Notes: generated from the sequence alone by a model not told the origin. Counted from the first letter of the stretch, positions 1-8,757 are shown. The stretch is DNA of 40,984 bases from an uncultured Verrucomicrobiales bacterium (GCA_937930235.1 CALGLJ010000023.1:1-40984); one strand, 5' to 3'. A program made the numbers and translations.

Positions 1-611
1 AACGAGCCTGGTTTGGCGTGTCGATGCTGATACGAATACCAGATGCAGTCCTCCGAGAATCCTAATTCGTGAGCTTCTTTCTCTAACAGAGCGGGGAAAA
101 GCAATGGGGTGTAGAATTGAGCGTTCGAGACCAAGGCCATGGTCAATCCCTGAGTCTGCGACCAATGGAGGATCTCTTTGGCACCGAGAGTCGGCCAGAG
201 AGGGTTGGTTTTGAGTTCATATCGGACGGCAAATTCTTCTATTTCTGGGGGGAATAAATCAAGGCGGTCAAAAAAATGCTGCCAAATCTGACGGATATCC
301 ACTTCTGGAAATTCGATTCCCTCGGTGCGAGATTGTGCGTGATCACGGGAAATGAGTTCATCTAACAGCGGGGTGAGCTTTTTCAGTGGAGAGGAGAGCT
401 TGTAGTGCTGAAAGAGTTCGCTCAAGGCAACCTCACGGTGATCATTTGCGAAAGTCTCGATGCTCCCAGCCCCGGAGCTGAAGAGGGTGCCATAGATATC
501 AAATGCGAGGCACCGGATCCCCGCGAGCGCTGGCAGGCGCTCTGGGATATTCGCGGGAGTATCAATGCGCTTTTCAGAATGCTTGCGGATGAGGTGAGCG
601 AGTGGAGACAT
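1..611 (-). CDS. HAD-family hydrolase, haloacid-dehalogenase-like (3' end outside window)
   Basis: This reading frame starts at ATG 611, 7 bases after the stop of the glycosyltransferase upstream, and stays open to the left edge, giving about 203 visible residues. After a roughly 35-residue N-terminal extension comes FDIYGTLF (residues 37-44), HAD motif I with nucleophile Asp38. LVSNAQF further on fits motif II (Ser/Thr), and a Lys-Pro-Gly near the edge fits motif III. The residue two after the nucleophile is Tyr, not the Asp usual in HAD phosphatases; D-x-Y-G-T is the form seen in L-2-haloacid dehalogenases and some other HAD enzymes. The substrate cannot be told. It is the third gene of a minus-strand operon with a lipoprotein and a glycosyltransferase. 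The C-terminal motif IV acidic residues lie outside the window. Confidence 0.8.
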   Translation of the reverse strand, partial: MSPLAHLIRKHSEKRIDTPANIPERLPALAGIRCLAFDIYGTLFSSGAGSIETFANDHREVALSELFQHYKLSSPLKKLTPLLDELISRDHAQSRTEGIEFPEVDIRQIWQHFFDRLDLFPPEIEEFAVRYELKTNPLWPTLGAKEILHWSQTQGLTMALVSNAQFYTPLLFPALLEKEAHELGFSEDCIWYSYQHRHAKPGS

Positions 612-618
612 ATCCCTG

Positions 619-1995
619 TTACGTGCGGAGAAAATGAAAACGTGCTGGGGAGAAAAACTGAGCCAGCACTTGTTCCTTTGGGAGCCACGAAACGGTTCCG
701 CGCTTGGTGAACTGTTCTAAAATGAATTTCATTTTAAGGGCATAGCGATCTGGGGACCATGGGGTGAGGTTTTGAGGGGCTGCGGACGTGCTTTGCTGAG
801 CGAGTGCTTGGACGAGCCAAGTGCGAACTTCAGGAAGTTCAGGCCCCATCAAGATGTCTTCTTGAGTCTGTTCTGGCAGGTTTCCGAAATCGACAGTTCC
901 GAAATCGACAGTTCCTTGTGTTGTCATCGCTTCGTAGGTCTCTTGCACGAGGTCTTCAGTGAGATGTTTCCCGTAGCTTTGATAAACTTGCGCGAGCTCA
1001 GTGCGCAGCGTTTCAATCTTGAGATGGCTCGCGGGGACTGGAATACGGTCATAGAGGCAGCCCAACTGAAGTCCATTCGAGGTGAAGTCCTGGGTGATTT
1101 CAGGAAGATCACGGCCGAGAAGAGGGAGGTCGAGAAAGGCGGGCTCAAGAAATGTCAGCCCGAAGCCTTCCGCAACAGAAGTTGTCGCGATATGTGTCGC
1201 ATGTGACAACCAGGATGAGAAATGAGTTTCAGCTCCCGGATGCGGGGCGATGCGATCCGTTACATTAAATGTGATTGGGAGTCCCATCTCTTGCGCGAGG
1301 CGTTCCCAACGATCGTGTCCCGGTTTCCATGCCAGATTTTCAGGGGCTAATGCGATCGCAAAGCGGGCGCCCGCCGGGGCATGTTTTGCGAGGAGGCAGA
1401 GTTCTCCGAGATTTTTGCGGCGGATTCCGCGCACGGGATACAAGATCAAGGCCTGTTCCGTCGGAGAGTGCCTGGTGAGATGAGGAGGGTTGACTGCATT
1501 TGGCAGGAGGTGAGTGCGCTCTTTTGGAAGTCCTGCTTTGATCAAAAGGTCACGATCACGGCTGTTGATGAATGCGTAATGAATATGTTCTGCGAGAGGA
1601 TAGAGATGTGGTTCTTTGATGAGGTGATAGTTTGCAGGGCGTCCATCTTCGGCAAAATCGTGCACCTGAAGAAGAATGGGCGTGCCCTGCTCGGCTAAGA
1701 CTGAGATAAACGAGGGAAAGAGAATATTTTTCCCCAAGGTGGGGTTATGAATGATCCAGAGATCTGGGAGCCAATCCAGAGCCTCTTGCACCTGGCGGAA
1801 GAGGTCTTTTCCGCTCAGGGCGCTTTCTTTTTGATAGTCGAGTGCTGGGACGATGCGGTGTGGCATTTCCGATGTCCCATCACCAGCGACGAGGCAGACG
1901 GAGTGACCGAGTGTCTGCAGCGCCCGCGCTTGAGTCTCCATGACCTTCGTCACGCCTCCTTGCCGGAGGTGATAGTGAAGAAGAGCAATCTTCAT
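619..1995 (-). CDS. GT4-type glycosyltransferase (GT-B fold)
   Basis: A 458-residue protein predicted to transfer a sugar from an activated donor. The start chosen is ATG 1995, giving MKIALLHYHLRQGGVTKVM, the usual first beta strand and glycine turn of GT-B enzymes. An upstream in-frame start would overlap the preceding gene, and ATG 1995 lies 10 bases past that gene's stop. Near residues 278-286 is EGFGLTFLE, the E-x7-E donor-nucleotide motif of GT4 enzymes, followed by a DLPEI segment. An in-frame TVDFG pentapeptide is duplicated by a perfect 15-base tandem repeat (886-915). No signal peptide or membrane segment is visible, so it is probably cytoplasmic. Donor and acceptor are unknown; trehalose-synthase-like or polysaccharide assembly roles cannot be separated. 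Confidence 0.85.
   Translation of the reverse strand: MKIALLHYHLRQGGVTKVMETQARALQTLGHSVCLVAGDGTSEMPHRIVPALDYQKESALSGKDLFRQVQEALDWLPDLWIIHNPTLGKNILFPSFISVLAEQGTPILLQVHDFAEDGRPANYHLIKEPHLYPLAEHIHYAFINSRDRDLLIKAGLPKERTHLLPNAVNPPHLTRHSPTEQALILYPVRGIRRKNLGELCLLAKHAPAGARFAIALAPENLAWKPGHDRWERLAQEMGLPITFNVTDRIAPHPGAETHFSSWLSHATHIATTSVAEGFGLTFLEPAFLDLPLLGRDLPEITQDFTSNGLQLGCLYDRIPVPASHLKIETLRTELAQVYQSYGKHLTEDLVQETYEAMTTQGTVDFGTVDFGNLPEQTQEDILMGPELPEVRTWLVQALAQQSTSAAPQNLTPWSPDRYALKMKFILEQFTKRGTVSWLPKEQVLAQFFSPARFHFLRT
886..915. repeat. Perfect 15-base tandem duplication inside the glycosyltransferase
   Basis: The unit GAAATCGACAGTTCC occurs twice head to tail (886-900, 901-915). It is in frame with the minus-strand glycosyltransferase and duplicates five residues (TVDFG), so the gene stays intact. 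It looks like a recent replication-slippage event. Confidence 0.9.
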
Positions 1996-2005
1996 TCGGA
2001 GGATT

Positions 2006-2710
2006 TTACCAAGTGATGATTCGCACGGGCAATTTTTCGAGAAGAGGGGACGGCTCATTGTCATTGAGCCAACGGACCGTTTGTCGCCCCCAGCGCGTCA
2101 TGACATTGCGCTGAGCCTTGTAAAAGCGGATCTTAGCCAAATCCAATACCGCAATTGGAGGAATCTTTCGATCGGCAAAGCTTGCGAGGATTTTGCCACT
2201 GCGGGCATCCTTGACTCGGACTTCAATGGCTGTGGTAGGATTATTTAAGACGCTCGCTCCTCGAACAACCGTACTCACCAGTTCGAGAGTTGGGCGGGAA
2301 GGGGAGAGTTCTACTAAGGCGGACTCAACGATGAGAGCGTGCCGTCGTTTGTCAGCTCTCTCAAGAACGTGCCAAGGACGTTTCTTGGATTTGGAAAAGG
2401 CGGTTTGAAAGGTTTTTTGCAAAAAGAGGGCATTCTCGTGCACATCTTTTTGGTAGGGCTTTTTAAATAAGTTCCTTTCGTTCAGCGTGGTATTACGGAT
2501 TTTGACGAATTCCACATTGGTCGGGGCGACATAAACAGTTCGGTATTTTGAAAAATCAGTCTTTGGATTTTTCCAAGAACGCTGAAAGTTGGTCTTTCGA
2601 TCTCGCTCGGTAGGTTCTTGTTGGCTGAGGAATCCACTGGGGGGGGCTTGAGTGGTGCATGAAATCAAGGCCAGAGCAAAGCAGAGGGCGAGGAAGCATC
2701 GTAAAATCAC
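2006..2710 (-). CDS. Putative outer-membrane lipoprotein, DUF3313-like
   Basis: The frame is open from ATG 2827, but I place the start at GTG 2710. This puts a clean lipoprotein signal (ILRCFLALCFALALISC) at the N-terminus with lipobox LISC and lipidated Cys18, and leaves room for promoters toward the divergent ftsH. The alternative start would add 39 residues before the signal. The mature part is about 216 residues, with YRTVYVAPTNVEF early on and a central hydrophobic beta-rich stretch about self-assembly or surface association. The pattern resembles DUF3313 lipoproteins, whose function is unknown; this assignment is by eye. It is the first gene of an apparent operon with a glycosyltransferase 10 bases downstream. 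Confidence 0.7.
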   Translation of the reverse strand: MILRCFLALCFALALISCTTQAPPSGFLSQQEPTERDRKTNFQRSWKNPKTDFSKYRTVYVAPTNVEFVKIRNTTLNERNLFKKPYQKDVHENALFLQKTFQTAFSKSKKRPWHVLERADKRRHALIVESALVELSPSRPTLELVSTVVRGASVLNNPTTAIEVRVKDARSGKILASFADRKIPPIAVLDLAKIRFYKAQRNVMTRWGRQTVRWLNDNEPSPLLEKLPVRIITW

Positions 2711-2815
2711 TCCGTGCAAGATGGGTGATAGATCATTGCCGTCAAGAACCTTGCTCTTTCGATCCCGATACACGTGGATTGCCCTAAAAAAGGGATTTTC
2801 ATTCGTCAGACTTGA

Positions 2816-2845
2816 GTTAACTTCCATTCCCCGGCAGGAAGTAAC
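2816..2845. promoter_or_regulatory. Inverted repeat upstream of ftsH
   Basis: GTTAACTTCC (2816-2825) and GGAAGTAAC (2837-2845) form an imperfect inverted repeat with an 11-base spacer, ending 20 bases before the ftsH start in the divergent promoter region. It could be an operator or a 5' UTR hairpin. No regulator can be named, and it does not match the CIRCE element. Confidence 0.25.
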
Positions 2846-2865
2846 TTCTAGCCGCTCTTTGTCCT

Positions 2866-5235
2866 ATGTCTGAGAAAACGCCACCTGAATCTCCAAATCC
2901 TTCCTCAAAGTCTCCCCAGGGATCTGAAGGCGGAATCAATTGGAAAGTCATCATCTTGTTCACCCTTGCCTTTGTTGTCATCTGGGTCGCCTATAAAGCG
3001 TCTGATGAAACTGGTGGTGACCGCCTCACTTATCCTGAATTCCGCTCGGCCCTCATGGAAGGACGGGTCCTTCAAGCAAGACCTGAAAAATATAACGGCT
3101 CCAAGTTGGAGGTAATCAACTTTATTGGAGAAGCTCGTTCCGAGGTCTCTGGGATGTACCACAAAGAGCAGTCTCTCGTCAAAGAGTGGAAAGATGTCAA
3201 AACAATCGCCGTGCCTGTTCAGCTTGATGTGGTGGGAGGTGATATTGATGATATTTTTGGAGAGCGAATCGTGTGGAAGCAGGAAACTGCTCCTGCCAAC
3301 GTCGATGCAGGTGTCATCACCTTTGGTAAGCTCAAGGAACTTCTACGCCAAAACAAGCTCGTCCTCACTCCGAGCGAATACATCACGGTTTACCGCAATG
3401 CAGATTCTTCTCAAGGCACGATCGTCGCCAAGCGTGGCGAAGCGGTCCCATTCTCCATTGAAGAGCTCAATGGAATGGGTAAAGAGAAAGGCAAAGGCCT
3501 GAAAAAATTTCACGTCAAACTAGACTCCATCGTGATGCGCGAAGATCTTGCCATTCTTGGTGCCGCTGGGATTCCAACCCGCAATGAGAGCAACACCGGG
3601 AGTAAGCTCTTCTTCAGCTTCCTTCCTATTCTTGTGCTCATCGCGCTGCTTTTCTTCCTCTTCCGTCATCAGATGAAGTCAGCCGGACGTGGAGCGATGA
3701 GCTTTGGTAAATCAAAAGCCAAACTCCTCACCATGGATCAAGCCAAGGTGACTTTCAAAGACGTTGCGGGAATTCAGGAAGCCAAAGAAGAGCTTTTCGA
3801 AATCGTCGACTTTCTTCGTGATCCTCGTAAATTCCAGGCCCTCGGAGGGACCATTCCGAAGGGCGTCCTCATGGTCGGCCCTCCAGGAACTGGTAAGACT
3901 CTTTTAGCTCGTGCCATTGCGGGAGAAGCAGACGTTCCTTTCTTCTCAATCTCAGGTTCTGACTTTGTGGAAATGTTTGTCGGAGTCGGGGCCAGCCGAG
4001 TGCGTGACATGTTTGAACAGGGGAAAAAGCATGCCCCGTGTCTTGTCTTTATCGATGAGATCGATGCCGTAGGCCGCCATCGTGGTCACGGGATGGGCGG
4101 AGGCCATGATGAACGTGAGCAGACCTTGAATGCCCTCCTTGTTGAAATGGATGGTTTCGACACCCAAGAAGGAGTCATCATCATTGCCGCTACCAACCGG
4201 CCCGATGTTCTCGACCCTGCACTCTTGCGCCCTGGACGTTTTGACCGTCAGGTCACCGTGGCGCTTCCGGATGTGAACGGCCGTGAAAAAATTCTCGGAG
4301 TCCACGTCAAGAAAATCAAACTTGCGGCCAACGTCGATCTCAGCGTCATCGCGAAAGGAACTCCGGGATTCTCCGGTGCGGAACTCGCGAATCTCATTAA
4401 CGAATCAGCTCTCCTCGCCGCTCGTAAAGGAATTAAGGCCGTGACCCTCGCTGAGCTTGAAGAAGCACGCGATAAAGTCCGTTGGGGCCGTGAACGCCGA
4501 AGCCTTGCCCTGAGTGAAGAAGATAAGCTGAAAACAGCTTATCACGAAGCTGGTCATGCCATCTTGAACGAAGTTCTTGATCACACGGATCCTCTTCACA
4601 AAGTCACCATCATTCCGCGTGGCCCTTCTCTTGGTTCCACCATGTTCCTCCCGGAAAGCGATAAATTCAGCTACCATCGGAAGGAGATGATCGATCAACT
4701 CGTCGTCCTCATGGGCGGGCGGGTAGCTGAAGAAGTCATGTTGGATGACGTTGCCAGCGGAGCGAGCGGTGACATTCACATGGCCACCGGACTGGCTCGC
4801 CGCATGGTCTGCGAGTGGGGAATGAGTGAAAAAATGGGCATGATCGAATACGGAGACAATGGAAGCGGAGGCTTCTTGGCCCGTGACATGATGAGCCAGA
4901 CCAAAAATTACTCGGAAGATACCGCGCAACAGATCGACTCTGAAATCAAACGATTCATCGACGAAGCCTATGCCGATGCCCAGCGCCTCCTCGGTGAACG
5001 CAAGGAGCTGCTAGAGCTCATCGCTCAGGCCCTCATGGAATACGAGACTCTTGATGCGAAGCACATCAAAGACCTCATGCAGCATGGCGAGATGAAAGAT
5101 CCTCCAAAATCTCCTCAACCGCCCGAGATTCCCTCTGACCTTGAGAAACAGAAAGACAACTCAGAGCCTGAAGAGGAAAAATCCCGTGATGATGATGGGA
5201 CCCTCCCGCCCGAGGTCGTCGGAGCCCCCGCGTAA
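2866..5235 (+). CDS. ftsH: ATP-dependent zinc metalloprotease FtsH
   Basis: A 789-residue membrane AAA+ protease that unfolds and degrades membrane and short-lived cytosolic proteins. Domains in order: a Pro/Ser-rich N-terminus; TM1 about 28-43; a long periplasmic region to about 245; TM2 about 247-265; AAA+ module with Walker A GPPGTGKT (338-345), Walker [10 protein letters not shown], and second region of homology with [20 protein letters not shown]; then the M41 peptidase with HEAGH (560-564) and a probable third zinc ligand Asp636 in SGASGD. The C-terminus is a charged, proline-rich tail of about 45 residues. All catalytic motifs are intact. It is longer than the usual 610-700 residues because of the N-terminal cytosolic stretch, the large periplasmic domain and the tail. 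The start codon has no clear Shine-Dalgarno. trxB follows 65 bases downstream on the same strand. Confidence 0.97.
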   Translation: MSEKTPPESPNPSSKSPQGSEGGINWKVIILFTLAFVVIWVAYKASDETGGDRLTYPEFRSALMEGRVLQARPEKYNGSKLEVINFIGEARSEVSGMYHKEQSLVKEWKDVKTIAVPVQLDVVGGDIDDIFGERIVWKQETAPANVDAGVITFGKLKELLRQNKLVLTPSEYITVYRNADSSQGTIVAKRGEAVPFSIEELNGMGKEKGKGLKKFHVKLDSIVMREDLAILGAAGIPTRNESNTGSKLFFSFLPILVLIALLFFLFRHQMKSAGRGAMSFGKSKAKLLTMDQAKVTFKDVAGIQEAKEELFEIVDFLRDPRKFQALGGTIPKGVLMVGPPGTGKTLLARAIAGEADVPFFSISGSDFVEMFVGVGASRVRDMFEQGKKHAPCLVFIDEIDAVGRHRGHGMGGGHDEREQTLNALLVEMDGFDTQEGVIIIAATNRPDVLDPALLRPGRFDRQVTVALPDVNGREKILGVHVKKIKLAANVDLSVIAKGTPGFSGAELANLINESALLAARKGIKAVTLAELEEARDKVRWGRERRSLALSEEDKLKTAYHEAGHAILNEVLDHTDPLHKVTIIPRGPSLGSTMFLPESDKFSYHRKEMIDQLVVLMGGRVAEEVMLDDVASGASGDIHMATGLARRMVCEWGMSEKMGMIEYGDNGSGGFLARDMMSQTKNYSEDTAQQIDSEIKRFIDEAYADAQRLLGERKELLELIAQALMEYETLDAKHIKDLMQHGEMKDPPKSPQPPEIPSDLEKQKDNSEPEEEKSRDDDGTLPPEVVGAPA

Positions 5236-5252
5236 ACCATTCGTAAACCATT
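5231..5252. repeat. Perfect 11-base tandem duplication at the ftsH stop codon
   Basis: CGTAAACCATT is present twice in direct succession (5231-5241, 5242-5252). The first copy holds the ftsH TAA stop. The duplication lies after the reading frame and does not alter the protein. Confidence 0.9.
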
Positions 5253-5265
5253 GATTTATTTTTTT

Positions 5266-5282
5266 GGGAATGAGTTATTCCC
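5266..5282 (+). other. Small hairpin between ftsH and trxB
   Basis: GGGAAT, loop GAGTT, ATTCCC form a perfect 6-bp stem, followed by a short weak T stretch. It could be a weak attenuator or an mRNA processing or stability element in an ftsH-trxB transcript. It is too weak to call a terminator. Confidence 0.35.
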
Positions 5283-5300
5283 TTTATCCTCTCTAACAAT

Positions 5301-6230
5301 ATGGAAAATGTCGTAATTATTGGAACTGGCTGTGCCGGATGGACCGCCGCTATCTACACCGGTCGGGCAAACCTCACTCCTCTCGTTCTCTCCGGAACGC
5401 AGTTAGGAGGGCAACTCACCACCACAACTGAAGTCGAAAACTTCCCTGGCTTCCCCGAAGGAGTCATGGGGCCTGAGCTCATGACCCGCATGCAGCAGCA
5501 GGCTGAGAAATTCGGTGCGCGGGTGGAATACAAACGGGTCGAAGAGATTTCAAAGAATGACGACGGCACCTTCACTCTCAAAACAGATGATAATGAAATC
5601 CAGTCTCGGACCATCATCATCGCCACTGGTGCCGCCCCTCGTTACCTGGGGCTTGAGAATGAAATGAAACTCGTCGGACATGGCGTCACCTCCTGTGCAA
5701 CCTGTGATGGAGCATTCTATCGTGATGTGCCTGTCGCCGTCGTCGGAGGAGGAGACTCAGCCTGTGAAGAGGCAAACTTCCTCACTCGCTTTGCCTCCAA
5801 AGTCTACCTTGTCCATCGCCGTGATGAACTCAGAGCTTCCAAAATCATGGCAGATCGTGCCCTTGCTAATGATAAAATCGAGCCTGTCTGGGACTCCGGT
5901 ATCACCGAATACCTGACCGATGACGCAGGTGAAGTTCGCGCAGTCACTCTGAAAAACCTCAAAACCGAAGAGGAATCTGAATTGGAAGTCAAATGCGTCT
6001 TCGTCGCCATCGGGCACGTGCCGAATAGTCAATTTGTAGGAGATCTCGTTGACCTCGACGACGGAGGTTACATCCTCCAAAACCCTCACAGCACGAGTAC
6101 GAAAACTCCTGGCATCTTTGCCGCTGGAGATGTCGCCGATCATGTCTATCGCCAAGCGATCACCGCGGCCGGGCAGGGCTGTGGAGCCGCCATCGAAGCG
6201 GAGCGCTACATTGCGGACCTCGACGGATAG
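5301..6230 (+). CDS. trxB: Thioredoxin-disulfide reductase
   Basis: A 309-residue cytoplasmic flavoprotein that moves electrons from NADPH through FAD to thioredoxin. The N-terminal FAD-binding loop is [12 protein letters not shown] (residues 8-19), the redox-active pair is CATC (Cys132, Cys135), GGGDSA marks the NADPH domain, and GIFAAGDV near the end is the second FAD motif. Length and order match bacterial low-molecular-weight TrxB. One oddity is Cys11 where the FAD loop normally has Pro (GxGPAG). The gene starts at ATG 5301 and is followed by a strong terminator about 40 bases after the stop. It may be co-transcribed with ftsH or have its own promoter in the short gap. Confidence 0.95.
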   Translation: MENVVIIGTGCAGWTAAIYTGRANLTPLVLSGTQLGGQLTTTTEVENFPGFPEGVMGPELMTRMQQQAEKFGARVEYKRVEEISKNDDGTFTLKTDDNEIQSRTIIIATGAAPRYLGLENEMKLVGHGVTSCATCDGAFYRDVPVAVVGGGDSACEEANFLTRFASKVYLVHRRDELRASKIMADRALANDKIEPVWDSGITEYLTDDAGEVRAVTLKNLKTEEESELEVKCVFVAIGHVPNSQFVGDLVDLDDGGYILQNPHSTSTKTPGIFAAGDVADHVYRQAITAAGQGCGAAIEAERYIADLDG

Positions 6231-6270
6231 AGCGCCTCATAGCCGGGGCAGATCCCGGAAATGAATTTTC

Positions 6271-6307
6271 AATAAAAACGGCGGTCGAAAGATCGTCGTT
6301 TTTTATT
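6271..6307. terminator. Bidirectional rho-independent terminator after trxB
   Basis: ACGGCGGTC, loop GAAA (6287-6290), GATCGTCGT make a 9-bp stem with two G-U pairs. The stem is flanked by an A-rich left arm (AATAAAA) and a T-rich right arm (TTTTTATT), so it can terminate trxB on the plus strand and the small membrane protein cluster arriving on the minus strand. Confidence 0.85.
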
Positions 6308-6386
6308 AATGCGCACCTTAAAGGCTTGTTGAGAAATCACGTTTGATTTTTTCCTGCGGAACATCGGAATTCTCTGCCTTCTTCGA

Positions 6387-6650
6387 TTAATGAGTAAATA
6401 TTCCTGAAATCAGAATGGCGGAAAAGGTCATTAATAAGATTCCAAAAATGATGTGTATGGAGTTGAGGGATTTTGGTTCCAAGGTGCCAACCACGTGATC
6501 GACAAAGCAGGCCTCGACAGCCCCGACAAAGAATAGACCGATGGAGACAGTAGAAACTCTGCCACTTCCAAAAAGAAAACACACCGCAAAAATTACAACA
6601 CATAATAGGAAGAAGAGCACTCTCTTGATGGTGATTTCGTAGGATAACAT
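6387..6650 (-). CDS. Small membrane protein, unknown function
   Basis: An 87-residue protein with about three hydrophobic segments: near residues 10-27 (VLFFLLCVVIFAVCFLFG), 34-50, and 66-83 (IIFGILLMTFSAILIS). The start is ATG 6650, 8 bases after the stop of the 190-residue gene upstream, so it ends the five-gene minus-strand cluster. An overlapping frame (6337-6690) is also open but lacks membrane logic, so I prefer this one. No family is recognised. Function is probably linked to the TIGR04222/GRDP genes by position only. Confidence 0.7.
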   Translation of the reverse strand: MLSYEITIKRVLFFLLCVVIFAVCFLFGSGRVSTVSIGLFFVGAVEACFVDHVVGTLEPKSLNSIHIIFGILLMTFSAILISGIFTH

Positions 6651-6658
6651 GGTGGTTT

Positions 6659-7231
6659 TTATTTCGCTTTGATTCGTCCTTTAATGACATCTAAATCAAT
6701 GAGGTCTAACAGCGCAAGAGAGGAAATTTCTTCCAGATGTTCAAGGTAAACCTCAAGAGAATGCCATTTTTCTTTTTCACGAATTGTTCGCGCTAACACC
6801 GTAATTTTATTGATGAATTCGATTTCTATGGAGATGAAACTCATCAACAATTCCCGAATACGGAGAAGTGATTTGGGTCCAGTTTCAAATAAACTAGCAA
6901 GGATGACGGCTGGTCCTGTGACCCGTCCGGCATAGTGATTTAGAACGATGGCGCCACTTGTGTGTTCTGCCAATCGAGAGGCCATAAAAGAATCGATTCC
7001 CCCTGTTTGAATTTCTCTTTGAGCACGTCGAAAGGTCGAAGCAGTGAGGATCAAGCATCCGATAAATCCTGCACTGTGTCCTATCCAGGGTTTTGTTTCG
7101 GAAAAGAAAGTGACCACGTAGCAGAAAAAGAAATAGGCAGCCAGATATCCTATCACGGCCAAAAGAGCGCGGAGCATAATTTTCAATCGTAAGTGACGAT
7201 GATAGCGGTCAATGCTGGTAATCAAATCCAT
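6659..7231 (-). CDS. Membrane protein of unknown function, fourth gene of the TIGR04222 cluster
   Basis: A 190-residue protein. Two hydrophobic segments lie near residues 20-44 (ALLAVIGYLAAYFFFCYVVT) and 50-66 (a WIGHSAGFIGCLILTAS segment), followed by a predicted cytosolic, mostly helical region with many charged residues up to the C-terminus. No catalytic motif stands out and I do not recognise the family. It lies 84 bases downstream of the TIGR04222-like gene and 8 bases upstream of the small membrane protein, so it is likely in the same transcript. Confidence 0.75.
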   Translation of the reverse strand: MDLITSIDRYHRHLRLKIMLRALLAVIGYLAAYFFFCYVVTFFSETKPWIGHSAGFIGCLILTASTFRRAQREIQTGGIDSFMASRLAEHTSGAIVLNHYAGRVTGPAVILASLFETGPKSLLRIRELLMSFISIEIEFINKITVLARTIREKEKWHSLEVYLEHLEEISSLALLDLIDLDVIKGRIKAK

Positions 7232-7315
7232 TGCTCTTATTTGTTAAAATTTCTAATCACAGAAGGGAGAAAGGACTCTCCTCCAAGCTGAGTTCCTGTT
7301 TCAGGTGATGCTAAT

Positions 7316-8233
7316 TTACCCGCAACCACCACATCCTCCACATCCCCCACCGCCGCAACCACTAGAGCAGCCACTAGAGCAACCGCCGCAGCCTCCTGCT
7401 TTGGTAGTTTTGTCGCTTGTTGGGTGATAAGCTGAGATTTCACGAGTCAGTTCTGGAGAGAGATCGGAGAGTAATTTGCTGGATGACAGTTCAGCAGGAC
7501 CAAACACCGCAAGAGTAGTGAAATTTTCTGAATTGGCATCTTGGATCAAATGCTTTTGTTCTCTTATTCGATGATATTCAAGGAGCGTGTTTCCAGATTT
7601 AGTAAGATAAGGGATCGAGCTAATCGTGATTGCGACAGTCAAGGTGATGATCGTCAAAATGATGGTAAAGAGGATGTCTTCATCTCGGATGTAGTCGAAG
7701 ATGATGCGGAGGCTGGCTAGTAAAAGGAGTAATATAAAAGGAAGCCAAATACTGACTTTGAGTTTTGTGATTTCTTCAGCGAGCGGCCGGAGCCCACGTT
7801 TTGCTAGGTTGTTTTGGAGCGAGATGAAGAGATGAGCTGTTTTTTTTGGTGCGTCTTTGAGTTTGAATCCTCTTTTTCCACAGGCATCAACGAGATGATA
7901 AAAAGCAAGCTCGGTGGGATGGGCATCAGGATAAAGTTGGTTCACCGTGAGGATGTGAGAGGAAAAGGACTTTTTGATGAAGTTGAAGCTCTTGTTTTTG
8001 ACGAGGCGGGCGATAGCAAGTTGGGTGCAGCGCCGTGACCCTCCAGCTAGGTAGGCGAGTTCGTAGAGGTCGTCTAGTGAATCAGTGGGTTCAGAGGCTT
8101 CAAATCGGGCTTTCCCTTGCGCGCGTTTCAACAGAGCCCAGATGACTGCGCAAATGAGAAGAACACTATAGAAGAAGAGAAAAGTGTCAGCGCTCCAGTC
8201 GATGAAGGAGATGTTTAAAGGAAATAAGAGCAT
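7316..8233 (-). CDS. TIGR04222-type membrane protein with Cys/Gly-rich tail
   Basis: A 305-residue membrane protein. TM1 lies near residues 15-37. A soluble stretch with DLYELAYLAGGSRRC (55-69) follows, the sequence hallmark I associate with TIGR04222 proteins. A pair of membrane helices sits near 160-181 and 186-208, then a linker, and the last 26 residues are almost only Gly, Cys and Ser with seven cysteines (282, 285, 289, 293, 298, 301, 304). TIGR04222 proteins commonly end in such tails; their function is not known. The start ATG 8233 is 5 bases past the stop of the GRDP-like gene, so the two are co-transcribed and probably partners. The tail could bind metal, be cross-linked or act as a modified peptide; nothing in the window decides this. 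Confidence 0.8.
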   Translation of the reverse strand: MLLFPLNISFIDWSADTFLFFYSVLLICAVIWALLKRAQGKARFEASEPTDSLDDLYELAYLAGGSRRCTQLAIARLVKNKSFNFIKKSFSSHILTVNQLYPDAHPTELAFYHLVDACGKRGFKLKDAPKKTAHLFISLQNNLAKRGLRPLAEEITKLKVSIWLPFILLLLLASLRIIFDYIRDEDILFTIILTIITLTVAITISSIPYLTKSGNTLLEYHRIREQKHLIQDANSENFTTLAVFGPAELSSSKLLSDLSPELTREISAYHPTSDKTTKAGGCGGCSSGCSSGCGGGGCGGCGGCG

Positions 8234-8238
8234 GTAAT

Positions 8239-8757
8239 TTATGAAAATCTAAACCAATAAGATGGTCTTAAAAAGGTAGGGATTCGCACCAGTATAAAAT
8301 GGGATGAATTATACCATTTCCAAGAACCAGCGTTTTTAAAGCGATCTTTTGGTTTTGGCCATATGTCGAGCGGAGGCTTGTCTTTAAAGATGCGTTCGTA
8401 ACTTTCTAGGGTTTGACGATACCAATCGAAAAATTTTTTTCCTTCGGCGGTTCCTCCTTTGGTTGGTCCGTGGTGAAGTTCTTGACCTAGAATGTCACGA
8501 CATAGATGGTGCCAATAACTACGAGTGTAGAGAAGGTGGAGGTGCCAAACTTGATCTACTTGTTCAGATGGTGTCACAGGATGACCTGCGATCATAGCCA
8601 GAACGATGAACCGCTTATATTCTGTGACGACTCTCCAACTGAAGGCGTGAGTCCAAGTCTGTTCTCTTGCCAAGCGACTTGTTAAAGGCATTTGTACGTC
8701 AGCTTCATCGATATCGAAAGCCATGATACGATTGATGAGTTGTTCTTGAGAAGTCAT
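8239..8757 (-). CDS. GRDP-like (glycine-rich domain-containing protein, DUF1399-type) protein
   Basis: A 172-residue protein with no signal peptide or membrane segment. The centre carries the pattern I associate with glycine-rich-domain-containing proteins: HPVTPSEQVDQVWHLHLLYT (59-78), then a short helix with HH (83-84) and Cys86, and LHHGPTKGG (94-102), followed by a helix with WYRQTLESY. The clustered His and Cys residues could bind a metal, which is inference. The Gly-rich tail that names the family is absent here; a Cys/Gly tail is instead on the next gene (5 bases downstream, TIGR04222-type). The molecular role is unknown. The start is ATG 8757, with no Shine-Dalgarno seen. Confidence 0.75.
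   Translation of the reverse strand: MTSQEQLINRIMAFDIDEADVQMPLTSRLAREQTWTHAFSWRVVTEYKRFIVLAMIAGHPVTPSEQVDQVWHLHLLYTRSYWHHLCRDILGQELHHGPTKGGTAEGKKFFDWYRQTLESYERIFKDKPPLDIWPKPKDRFKNAGSWKWYNSSHFILVRIPTFLRPSYWFRFS

Noticed and set aside
4405-4929. Minus-strand frame of 174 residues inside ftsH
   Set aside because: It lies opposite the protease domain of FtsH, with no motif or start signal. Shadow frame.
6337-6690. 117-residue minus-strand frame overlapping the small membrane protein
   Set aside because: The product is Cys/His/Arg-rich with no ordered segments. The other frame (6387-6650) has clear membrane helices and tighter spacing to the gene upstream.
7316-7393. Simple repeat or frame artefact instead of coding sequence at the Cys/Gly tail
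   Set aside because: The frame continues directly from the membrane domain and such tails are typical of TIGR04222 proteins, so it is kept as coding.
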